The notes: generated from the sequence alone by a model not told the origin. Shown: positions 1-5,987, counted from the first letter of the stretch. The stretch is 6,063 nucleotides of DNA from Victivallales bacterium (GCA_029934175.1 JAOZMT010000146.1:1-6063); one strand, 5' to 3'. Program-made: numbers and translations.

Positions 1-5
1 ACAAA

Positions 6-45
6 GAAAACCTTTGTGTTCTTTGCGAAAACCTTCGTCTACTTT
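6..45. repeat. Two-copy 21-base-period CTTTGTG-type repeat
   Basis: GAAAACCTTTGTGTTCTTT at 6-24 is repeated as GAAAACCTTCGTCTACTTT at 27-45, matching at 16 of 19 positions with a 21-base period. The stretch is followed by GTGGTAAAA. From memory, sequences of the type CTTTGTGTTCTTTGTGGTTAAA are widespread dispersed intergenic repeats in environmental bacterial genomes, sometimes next to or read into the 3' end of GxxExxY-family genes; that link is recall, not something shown here. Because the period is a multiple of three, the repeat could also be the tail of a coding frame entering from the left (frame 1 ends in TAG at 55-57). Confidence 0.6.
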
Positions 46-290
46 GTGGTAAAATAGGGTTTACTGAATATATACTGCGTTACTTTGTTTGCTTTACTCT
101 GAAAATCCTTAGTTGTGGTATTCTCAAAGCATTGTCCACAAAAATTCTAATGATTATTGGACTAAATGATTCCCGAAATGTTAGTTAACCTTTTCTAAAA
201 TTAATAGATTTATCTTCTATTCTTGCCTACTTATAAAATCATAAAAATAAAGATAATTCTAGTTTATATGTGACAATATCAAAAATAATT

Positions 291-325
291 AAAAGAAAAA
301 TAGGAAATTGCTTTATTTTTTTTTT
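291..325. other. A/T-rich hairpin ending in a T10 tract
   Basis: Bases 291-304 (AAAAGAAAAATAGG) can pair with 312-325 (TTTATTTTTTTTTT) through 14 pairs including three G-U pairs, with a 7-base loop at 305-311. The right arm is itself the T tract. It resembles an intrinsic terminator in having a stem and U-run, but the stem has no G-C pairs, so it would be weak. It could end transcription entering from the left, or be a by-product of A/T-rich composition. Confidence 0.25.
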
Positions 326-388
326 AAGAGATGTATAGTATAGTAACCAAGGAGTAGTTATTTACTATTTACCTTTTTATATATTTAA

Positions 389-420
389 AGCAAAGTGAGT
401 GATAATTTTGTTACTTTGTT
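389..420. other. Hairpin containing the second TACTTTGT copy
   Basis: AGCAAAGTGA at 389-398 can pair with TTACTTTGTT at 411-420 over 10 pairs, two of them G-U, leaving a 12-base loop. The right arm is the repeated GTTACTTTGTT motif, so the stem and the direct repeat overlap. No U-run follows, so it is not terminator-like. Its role is unknown. Confidence 0.25.
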
Positions 421-435
421 GTTGTGTGAATTTAA

Positions 436-463
436 CTTTTAATTTATATTTTTTAATTAAAAG
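436..463. promoter_or_regulatory. Perfect 9-base inverted repeat, possible operator
   Basis: CTTTTAATT at 436-444 is matched by its exact reverse complement AATTAAAAG at 455-463, separated by 10 bases. The right arm ends one base before TATAAT at 465-470, so the palindrome covers where a -35 box would lie. This is the position expected of a repressor operator, and no good -35 hexamer is visible. The arms are almost entirely A/T in an A/T-rich region, so chance remains possible. Confidence 0.35.
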
Positions 464-464
464 A

Positions 465-475
465 TATAATATAAT
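465..475 (+). promoter_or_regulatory. Overlapping TATAAT -10 elements, candidate rarA promoter
   Basis: Two perfect -10 hexamers share one base, at 465-470 and 470-475. Initiation would fall near 477-483, giving a rarA leader of about 75 bases starting close to the hairpin at 480-512. No consensus TTGACA lies 16-18 bases upstream; those positions fall in the inverted repeat. A weaker alternative is TTTACA at 513-518 with TATTAT at 534-539, whose 15-base spacing is short. This is a motif call only, in a region where TATAAT arises easily. Confidence 0.3.
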
Positions 476-479
476 TTTG

Positions 480-512
480 AACTAAAATCATATTTTTTAT
501 ATAGTTTTAGTT
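480..512 (+). other. Hairpin followed by a U-run in the rarA leader
   Basis: AACTAAAA at 480-487 pairs perfectly with TTTTAGTT at 505-512 around a 17-base loop, and the right arm runs into TTTTT at 511-515. It lies between the candidate -10 and the rarA start, so it would form at the 5' end of a transcript from that promoter. Its single G-C pair makes it a poor terminator; a 5' stabilising stem is equally plausible. Confidence 0.25.
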
Positions 513-546
513 TTTACATATTGCAACTAAGCATATTATTATCATC

Positions 547-553
547 AGGAAAG
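547..553 (+). promoter_or_regulatory. Ribosome binding site of rarA
   Basis: AGGAAAG lies just before the ATG at 556, with 5 bases between AGGA and the start codon. It supports this start; no other in-frame ATG lies between it and the conserved core at residue 27. Confidence 0.7.
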
Positions 554-555
554 AT

Positions 556-1908
556 ATGGAATCATTTAAACTTGATGAAGAACGAAGAGATATAGATAAG
601 AAATCTGATGATTTTTTTTCGACTGAATATCTTCCACTTGCAGCTCGCCTGCGTCCACAATGCTTTGACGATTTAATAGGTCAATCACATATTATTGCTC
701 CTGGTAAGTTGTTAAGGCGTGCAATAGAATCCGAAAAATTCACAAGCATTATATTTCATGGTCCACCTGGAACAGGGAAAACTAGCTTGGCTGAAATTAT
801 CGCTAAAACAACAAACTCTGCATTTATTCGTCTCTCAGGAGTATCATCTTCTGTGAAAGATATCCGTAGAGAAATTGATTTTGCGATAAAAAGAAGGACA
901 ATTCGTAATCGCGAAACAATTTTGTTCATTGATGAAATACATCGCTTTAATAAAGCACAACAAGATGCCCTTTTGCCTGATGTTGAACATGGGAATGTTC
1001 GATTAATTGGGGCAACAACGCATAATCCAAATTTTTATATAATTCCTGCGTTAGTATCAAGATCTTTACTTTTTCAGTTAGAAAGCTTAACAGAATCTGA
1101 AATTAAAGGATTATTACTAAAAGTAACGAAGAATAGAGAAAATTTTAGTGGTTTAAATATTGATATATCAGAAGAAGCATTAGTATTTTGGAGTCATATA
1201 TGTGAAGGCGATGCAAGAAGGGTTCTTAATGCTTTGGAAATTGCAGTTTTATCAACTGCAAATGATAAAGGGACTGTCCAAATAACTTTAGAAATAGCAG
1301 AAGAGTCTATTCAAAAAAAATCTATTTTATATGGAGATGATGGACATTATGATACGATAAGTGCATTTATAAAAAGTATGCGTGGAAGTGATGCAGATGC
1401 AGCTATTTATTGGTTAGCTAAGATGTTAAGTGCTGGTGAAGATATACGATTTATAGCACGCCGAATAGTTATTTTTGCATCAGAAGATATAGGAAATGCT
1501 GATCCTGATGCGATTTCATTAGCAACAAATGTAATGAATGCTGTTGAAAAAATAGGAATGCCAGAAGCTAGAATTTTACTAGCTCAAGCAGTTACATATT
1601 GTGCAACATCGCCAAAAAGTAATGCATCATATATTGCGATTGATGCAGCTTTGGACGATATTAAAAATGGTAGAATAGAACCAGTTCCAAAACATCTGCG
1701 AGATGCCCATTATAAAGGGGCGAAACAAATGGGACATGGAGAGGGATATATTTATCCACATGATTGTGAAAATCAAGTTGCAAAACAAGAGTATTTGGGT
1801 GTTGAAAAGCAATATTATCAACCTGTTGATATAGCTTTTGAATCGAAAATCAAGCAAAGAATTGCATATTTCGCAAAATTGCGTGGAGAAAGAAATGTTG
1901 AAAAATAA
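556..1908 (+). CDS. rarA: Replication-associated recombination protein A (RarA/MgsA), AAA+ ATPase
   Basis: RarA is a cytoplasmic AAA+ ATPase related to clamp-loader subunits and eukaryotic WRNIP1/Mgs1. It acts at stalled replication forks and binds single-stranded DNA ends and SSB. The 450-residue length fits the family. After a variable 26-residue N-terminus the core begins at PLAARLRP (27-34). Visible motifs are Walker A GPPGTGKTS (69-77), Walker B with DEIHRFNKAQQDALLP (126-141), sensor 1 GATTHN (152-157), an arginine finger in LVSRS (166-170) and sensor 2 GDARRVLN (218-225). The family-specific C-terminal part includes SMRGSDADAAIYWLAKML (274-291), RRIVIFASEDIG (302-313) and HLRDAHYKGAKQMGHGEGY (380-398). 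All key ATPase residues look intact. It is the first gene of the cluster, and its last 14 bases overlap the cyclo-ligase gene. A T8 run (612-619) and an A8 run (1313-1320) lie in the frame. Confidence 0.96.
   Translation: MESFKLDEERRDIDKKSDDFFSTEYLPLAARLRPQCFDDLIGQSHIIAPGKLLRRAIESEKFTSIIFHGPPGTGKTSLAEIIAKTTNSAFIRLSGVSSSVKDIRREIDFAIKRRTIRNRETILFIDEIHRFNKAQQDALLPDVEHGNVRLIGATTHNPNFYIIPALVSRSLLFQLESLTESEIKGLLLKVTKNRENFSGLNIDISEEALVFWSHICEGDARRVLNALEIAVLSTANDKGTVQITLEIAEESIQKKSILYGDDGHYDTISAFIKSMRGSDADAAIYWLAKMLSAGEDIRFIARRIVIFASEDIGNADPDAISLATNVMNAVEKIGMPEARILLAQAVTYCATSPKSNASYIAIDAALDDIKNGRIEPVPKHLRDAHYKGAKQMGHGEGYIYPHDCENQVAKQEYLGVEKQYYQPVDIAFESKIKQRIAYFAKLRGERNVEK
1885..1888 (+). promoter_or_regulatory. 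Ribosome binding site fixing the cyclo-ligase start
   Basis: GGAG inside the 3' end of rarA lies 6 bases before ATG at 1895. A TTG start at 1838 is possible in the same frame but would add 19 residues unlike the family N-terminus and deepen the overlap with rarA, so 1895 is preferred. Confidence 0.7.
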
Positions 1909-2485
1909 GAAACTTGAACTAAGGCGAAAGTTTTTAAAGATACGAAGTGAAATTGATAGAAAAGAAAAGATTTTATTTGATGAAAAAATCAATAATAATC
2001 TAAAAGAATTTTTTAAAGAAAAAGAATTCAATGCTGTCAATGCATTTATATCAGATGGGACAGAGCCTAATATTATTGATACTTTAAATTGGCTATTAAA
2101 TGCTGGTAAACGAATATATTTACCTCGATTTAATAAACAAGAAGAAAGTTGTCAATATGAACTAGTTGAAGTTTTTAATTTAAATTCTGATTTGCAATTA
2201 GGCAAATATGGAATTTTAGAACCTAAATTACATTTGAAGTCTGCTAATATTAGAGATTTTAAATATAATATATGGTTAATTCCTGGTGTTGTTTTTGATA
2301 ATAAAAGAAATCGATTAGGTCGTGGAAAAGGCATTTATGATCGACTTCTCAAAAATACAGAAGGATTAACAGTTGGTGTTTTTTATAAATGCCAAGAAAC
2401 TGATTGTGTTCCCGTGGAGGAACATGATTATAAATTAAATAAAATTATAACTGAAGATATTAGTAGTTCTACTACTTTTATATAA
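1895..2485 (+). CDS. fau: 5-formyltetrahydrofolate cyclo-ligase (5,10-methenyl-THF synthetase)
   Basis: This cytoplasmic enzyme (also called YgfA, YqgN or MTHFS) uses ATP to convert 5-formyl-tetrahydrofolate to 5,10-methenyl-tetrahydrofolate, returning a storage folate that inhibits folate enzymes to the one-carbon pool. With the ATG at 1895 the protein is 196 residues, the usual family size. Features in order are a basic N-terminal helix KLELRRKFLKIRSEI (6-20), the substrate-region stretch TEPNIIDTL (56-64) then AGKRIYLPRF (70-79), GKYGILEP (103-110), the nucleotide-binding signature LIPGVVFD (128-135) with LGRGKGIYDRLL (141-152), and the C-terminal PVEEHDYKLNKIITE (173-187). LGRGKG is a standard form of the loop, but the first Tyr of the usual YYD is Ile148; the effect is unknown. 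The start overlaps rarA by 14 bases, implying translational coupling; rny follows after 9 bases. Confidence 0.93.
   Translation: MLKNKKLELRRKFLKIRSEIDRKEKILFDEKINNNLKEFFKEKEFNAVNAFISDGTEPNIIDTLNWLLNAGKRIYLPRFNKQEESCQYELVEVFNLNSDLQLGKYGILEPKLHLKSANIRDFKYNIWLIPGVVFDNKRNRLGRGKGIYDRLLKNTEGLTVGVFYKCQETDCVPVEEHDYKLNKIITEDISSSTTFI
2462..2476 (+). other. Short hairpin just upstream of the rny ribosome binding site
   Basis: AGTAGT at 2462-2467 pairs perfectly with ACTACT at 2471-2476 around a 3-base loop, followed by TTTTA. It lies in the last codons of the cyclo-ligase gene (ISSSTTF), 7 bases before the rny Shine-Dalgarno sequence at 2484-2489. It could affect rny translation or be an RNA processing site, but codon repetition (Ser-Ser-Ser-Thr-Thr) is enough to produce it. 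Confidence 0.25.
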
Positions 2486-2489
2486 GGAG
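2484..2489 (+). promoter_or_regulatory. Strong ribosome binding site of rny
   Basis: AAGGAG is a near-perfect Shine-Dalgarno sequence 5 bases before the ATG at 2495, and it overlaps the stop codon of the cyclo-ligase gene (TAA 2483-2485). It is the strongest ribosome binding site among the complete genes, consistent with independent efficient initiation of rny. Confidence 0.75.
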
Positions 2490-2494
2490 AAAAA

Positions 2495-4090
2495 ATGGAT
2501 ATGATTACAATGGCCGCCGTTGCGGCAGGGACTGGAGGAGTTGGCTTTGTTGTTGGCTTTTTAATTAATAAACAATTAGCAAATGTAAAAGGTCAAAATG
2601 CAGATGAGATTGCAATTAAAATTAAACAGGAGGCAGACAAAGCTTCAAAACAAATGATTCGAGATGCTGAAAAAGAATCAGAGCATATAATGCGTGAGGC
2701 TAAAATTTCAGCTAAAGATGAATTATTGAAAATAAAAGATGATTTTGAAAAAGAGATGAAGCCACGCAAGCAAGAATTGGCTAGTCAAGAAAATAGACTT
2801 ATTCAAAAAGAAAATAATTTAGAAAAAAAATCTGATTCAATTGATGATAAGGTCAAGGATTTAGAGAGAAAAAATAAAGAAATAACCTCTATTAAAGAGC
2901 GTTTAACTGTAAAAGAAGAAGATATAAAAGCAACTATTCAAAAACAAATTGATGAATTAGAAAAAATTGCTCATTTATCAAGAGATGAAGCACAAAAAAT
3001 CATTCTTGAGAAACTTGAAGGTGAAATTCAAAATGAAACAGGTATGGTAATAAAAAATATTCTAGAAGAGAAAAAAGAAAAATTAGAACGAGATGCTCGT
3101 GATATGATAACTTCTGCTATTCAACGATATGCAGCCGATTGCACTTATGAGAGAACAACTGCTACAATACCTTTGCCTAGCGATGAAATGAAAGGTCGTA
3201 TTATTGGTCGTGAAGGTAGAAATATTAGAGCTTTAGAAGCTGCTACAGGAGTAAGTTTACTTATTGATGACACCCCAGAAGCTGTTGTTATTTCATGCTT
3301 TGATCCTATTAGAAAAGAAGTCGCAAGAATTTTACTTGAAAGACTTGTTTCAGATGGTAGAATACATCCAACTCGTATTGAAGACTTAATTAAAAAAATA
3401 AGAAAAGAGGTTGAAGATGAAGCTTTTGCAGCTGGAGAAGATGCTATTTTAGAATTAGGAATTCATGGTATTGCACCTCCTATTGTTAAATTGATAGGAA
3501 GATTGAAATATCGTTTTAGTTATTCACAAAATGTTCTAAGACATTCACTAGAAACAGCATTTTTTATGGGGTCTATAGCATGTGAACTAGGCTTAGACGA
3601 ACAAAAAGCAAAAAGAATAGGTCTTTTACATGATATTGGGAAAGCTGTTACTCATGAAGTAGAAGGCTCTCATGCAATTATAGGAGCTGAAATATTAACA
3701 AAACATGGTGAGCCAAAAGACATTGTTAATGCAGTGGCTGCACATCATGGAGAAGTTGACCCTGAAACACCTTATGCGGTTCTTGCAGATGCTTGTGATG
3801 CATTGAGTGCTTCAAGACCTGGAGCCAGAAGTGCAACAACTGAATTATATTTAAAACGCCTTGAAGATTTAGAAGATATTGCAGCTGGTTTTGAAGGTGT
3901 CGAAACAGCATTTGCTTTACAAGCTGGAAGAGAAATAAGAGTTGTTGTATCTCCTGATAAAATAAATGAGGAAAAAGCACATACTTTAGCTCGTGATATT
4001 TGTTTAGGAATTGAAAAACAGATGACTTATCCTGGTCAAATTAAGGTGACGATTATAAGAGAAACGAGGTCTGTTGAATATGCAAAATAG
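2495..4090 (+). CDS. rny: Ribonuclease Y, membrane-anchored endoribonuclease
   Basis: RNase Y is the membrane-bound endonuclease that starts decay of many mRNAs in bacteria that lack or do not rely on RNase E. The 531-residue protein has the full family layout: an N-terminal membrane segment (about 5-25), a long charged coiled coil (about 30-205), a KH RNA-binding domain with GRIIGREGRNIR (234-245), and an HD phosphohydrolase domain. Metal-binding residues are visible: His350 in LRHSLE, HDIGKA (379-384), the His pair at 417-418 and Asp432 in ADACDALSASRPGAR. The C-terminus, PGQIKVTIIRETRSVEYAK (513-531), is the family's invariant ending, so the protein is complete. Nothing essential appears to be missing. 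The last 11 bases overlap the next gene. Its position in the same transcript as folate and fork-repair genes suggests operon sharing rather than a common pathway. Confidence 0.97.
   Translation: MDMITMAAVAAGTGGVGFVVGFLINKQLANVKGQNADEIAIKIKQEADKASKQMIRDAEKESEHIMREAKISAKDELLKIKDDFEKEMKPRKQELASQENRLIQKENNLEKKSDSIDDKVKDLERKNKEITSIKERLTVKEEDIKATIQKQIDELEKIAHLSRDEAQKIILEKLEGEIQNETGMVIKNILEEKKEKLERDARDMITSAIQRYAADCTYERTTATIPLPSDEMKGRIIGREGRNIRALEAATGVSLLIDDTPEAVVISCFDPIRKEVARILLERLVSDGRIHPTRIEDLIKKIRKEVEDEAFAAGEDAILELGIHGIAPPIVKLIGRLKYRFSYSQNVLRHSLETAFFMGSIACELGLDEQKAKRIGLLHDIGKAVTHEVEGSHAIIGAEILTKHGEPKDIVNAVAAHHGEVDPETPYAVLADACDALSASRPGARSATTELYLKRLEDLEDIAAGFEGVETAFALQAGREIRVVVSPDKINEEKAHTLARDICLGIEKQMTYPGQIKVTIIRETRSVEYAK
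4066..4069 (+). promoter_or_regulatory. Ribosome binding site for the DUF3857 protein
   Basis: GAGG inside the rny 3' end lies 10 bases before ATG at 4080 and 4 bases before an in-frame TTG at 4074. The ATG is preferred by codon type; the TTG would add only Met-Asn. Either start leaves the signal peptide intact. Confidence 0.45.
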
Positions 4091-5978
4091 TTTGAAAAAA
4101 TATTTTGCGAGATGTGCAAGTTGTAATATATTAATTTTAATAATATTTGCGACTTGTGCAAATGTATTGGCTGTTCAATTCTCAATGGAAGAATTGGAGG
4201 CTGATGCAGATATTATAGTTTTGAATTCTGAAGCAATATTTGATATTACAGATAAATCTAATTGGATAATGACAAAAAAAGTTAAAATTAAAGTTTTAAC
4301 TTATGCAGGTAAAAAGAAGAATTCTGAATTAAAATTTAATTATAATCCTGTTTGGGAAAAGGTAGAAATATTATCTGCAAAAGTAATTGATTCTAAGGGC
4401 AAAGAACATATCTTATCTAAAAAAGAAACCAATTTAATGGATTCACCGACTAGAGCTCCTAGATACCCTACAAGAAAGGTTTTGGTTGCAAGTTTACCTG
4501 GAGTAGATGTTGGCTCAATATTAAATTATTCGTTTAAAATTACTAATAAAAACAAACCTTTTTTATCAACTAAAAGTTTCTTTGGTTATGGAAATCCTAT
4601 TGTTAATAAAAAAATAACTTTATCTATTCCAAATGACTTGAAGTATAAAATCGTTAAGCCTAAAGGTAAAAATATCAAACAAACTATTAAGAAAGATAAA
4701 AATAAAATAATTTATACATTGGAAGTCAAAAATCAAAATCAAAATAGGGACGAAGATTATCGACCTGAACCTTGGATTTTTGTTCCAACATTTTTTCTAT
4801 CAACAGGAAATTGGGAAAGTTATGCAAATGTAATAGAAAAGGCTTTTATTAATGCCACAAAAAAACAGACTGAGATAGAAAGAATCACAAAAGAAATAGT
4901 TGAAAATAAATCTAAGAAAAACCAAATAATAGCGATTAGAGATTATGTTTCAAAGAATATTCTTCGTCAAGGATCATATTTTTTTGAACAACCTTTAAGT
5001 TATATCACACCAGCAGATACAACTTTATCTGACGGATATGGAAATTCTGCGGATTGTGCAATTGTCTTATACTCTATGCTGAAATCTGCTGGTTTTTCTC
5101 CTGATTTTTTATTATCATCTTCTTATTATGATGTCCAGTCTGAACTTGAACCTTTATATAATATTCCACAAATAAACCTTTTTTATAAAACTTTAGTAAA
5201 GGTTCAACTAGATGGTAAATATTATATTTTAAATGATTCTTCACAGTATTCAAAATTAGGGACATCACACTATGATAATTGTTTTATGATGAACTTAAAA
5301 TCTAAAAAAGTTGAGTTTATTGATATTGCTGATGATTTAGAAAATAAAAGTCGTGACACTTATAATATTAAAATACTTGAAAATGGGGATGCTAAAATTG
5401 AGAGTATTGATGGAATTTATGGAACTAGTTTTGCTAAAAATAATAAATATTTCTCAGAATTAACTCCTGAAAAAAGAAAACGATATTTTCAAGAATTAGT
5501 ATCTTCCATAGCTCTTTCAGCAAAACCAGCAAGCGATTTAGTTACAGATTTTAAACAATATCCTGGGATTACAAAGTTCTCGGTAGATGTTGCACATTTC
5601 GCAGTTAGAGATGATGATTATTTATATTTTGAATTACCAAATGCAAACTTTCTTTCATCACTTATTCCTTTAAGAGCGAATAAAAGATCCTTGCCATATA
5701 AATTTGATGATTTTATTAATTGGGAAATTACATATAACATTGAATTGCCTAAGGCATTTAAAAAAATAAAATTAAGACCAAAAGATTTAGATTGGATATC
5801 TCCTAATGGAAAAAATAAAATTTTAATTTCAACTAAAACTAGTGATAATGAAATTACAATTGTTTATCGTGCTAAATTTTCTCCAAGCATTATCAAAACT
5901 GAAAATTATGATATACTATTGAAGATGAATAAATTATTACAACACCCTAATATGAAGTTTATTTTAACAACAAAATAG
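4080..5978 (+). CDS. Exported DUF3857 / transglutaminase-like domain protein, probably non-catalytic
   Basis: Starting at the ATG at 4080 the protein has 632 residues. Residues 1-31 form a signal peptide: basic KKYFAR, a hydrophobic stretch (about 15-28) and a likely signal peptidase I site after VLA (29-31); no proper lipobox is seen. No other membrane segment is visible, so it should be periplasmic or secreted. Residues about 60-220 match the DUF3857 pattern of a beta-rich domain, 280-400 match a transglutaminase-like core, and 400-632 form a beta-rich C-terminal region. The core signature reads GYGNSADCAIVLYSMLKSAG (319-338), followed by KVQLDGKYYILNDSSQY (374-390). Against the usual GDCKDKA, NHV and LDPT patterns, the catalytic Cys, His and Asp appear to be Ser323, Lys370 and Asn385. 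A Cys sits three residues later (326). The function is unknown; a binding or structural role in the envelope is inferred. It overlaps rny by 11 bases. Confidence 0.85.
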   Translation: MQNSLKKYFARCASCNILILIIFATCANVLAVQFSMEELEADADIIVLNSEAIFDITDKSNWIMTKKVKIKVLTYAGKKKNSELKFNYNPVWEKVEILSAKVIDSKGKEHILSKKETNLMDSPTRAPRYPTRKVLVASLPGVDVGSILNYSFKITNKNKPFLSTKSFFGYGNPIVNKKITLSIPNDLKYKIVKPKGKNIKQTIKKDKNKIIYTLEVKNQNQNRDEDYRPEPWIFVPTFFLSTGNWESYANVIEKAFINATKKQTEIERITKEIVENKSKKNQIIAIRDYVSKNILRQGSYFFEQPLSYITPADTTLSDGYGNSADCAIVLYSMLKSAGFSPDFLLSSSYYDVQSELEPLYNIPQINLFYKTLVKVQLDGKYYILNDSSQYSKLGTSHYDNCFMMNLKSKKVEFIDIADDLENKSRDTYNIKILENGDAKIESIDGIYGTSFAKNNKYFSELTPEKRKRYFQELVSSIALSAKPASDLVTDFKQYPGITKFSVDVAHFAVRDDDYLYFELPNANFLSSLIPLRANKRSLPYKFDDFINWEITYNIELPKAFKKIKLRPKDLDWISPNGKNKILISTKTSDNEITIVYRAKFSPSIIKTENYDILLKMNKLLQHPNMKFILTTK

Positions 5979-5987
5979 GATGATTGT

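Larger units (their letters stand above)
79..420. repeat. Dispersed TACTTTGT direct repeats
   Basis: The 11-base string GTTACTTTGTT occurs exactly at 79-89 and again at 410-420. Its core TACTTTGT is also present at 40-47, inside the second copy of the left-end repeat. The entry spans from the first to the last 11-base copy; the sequence between them is not repeated. This may be a degenerate trail of the same CTTTGTG repeat family or a spaced protein-binding motif. The low base complexity leaves chance as an alternative. Confidence 0.35.
1..555. other. AT-rich intergenic leader upstream of rarA
   Basis: No convincing gene is visible here on either strand. The left end holds a CTTTGTG-type repeat pair, bases 60-435 are very AT-rich with a T10 run at 316-325 and several weak hairpins, and the last 120 bases look like the rarA control region. 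One frame is open from base 3 to a TAA at 186-188 and another from base 1 to a TAG at 55-57, but both run off the left edge and show no recognisable domain. A Shine-Dalgarno-like AAGGAG at 349-354 has no ATG, GTG or TTG within the next 15 bases. The identity of the gene to the left is unknown. Confidence 0.75.

Noticed and set aside
1..142. CRISPR array at the left edge
   Set aside because: The two repeat copies have only 2 bases between them and are imperfect, with no spacers and no cas genes in the window.
203..221. AATAGA/TCTATT 6-base stem with a 7-base loop
   Set aside because: It is short, has one G-C pair and has no neighbouring signal; many such stems are expected in sequence this A/T-rich.
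349..398. AAGGAG at 349-354 as the ribosome binding site of a small upstream ORF
   Set aside because: No ATG, GTG or TTG follows at a workable distance; only an ATT codon at 360 opens a 12-codon frame, which is not enough to call a gene.
1627..2040. Minus-strand open frame of 137 codons across the rarA/5-FCL junction
   Set aside because: It lies opposite two well-conserved genes, is dominated by Leu, Phe, Ser and Ile from the reverse complement of A-rich codons, and shows no domain. It is a shadow.
2152..2334. Minus-strand open frame of 60 codons inside the cyclo-ligase gene
   Set aside because: It is antisense to the conserved LGRGKG region and has no recognisable motif.
3726..3980. Minus-strand open frame of 84 codons inside rny
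   Set aside because: It is antisense to the highly conserved HD domain; its Leu/Gln/His-rich composition is typical of reversed coding sequence.
4728..4746. AATCAA tandem repeat in the DUF3857 gene (Asn-Gln repeats)
   Set aside because: It spans only about three short units, stays in frame and lies in a probable linker, so it is ordinary low complexity.
5074..5268. Minus-strand open frame of 64 codons inside the DUF3857 gene
   Set aside because: It is antisense to the transglutaminase-like core with no motif or ribosome binding site that I can support.
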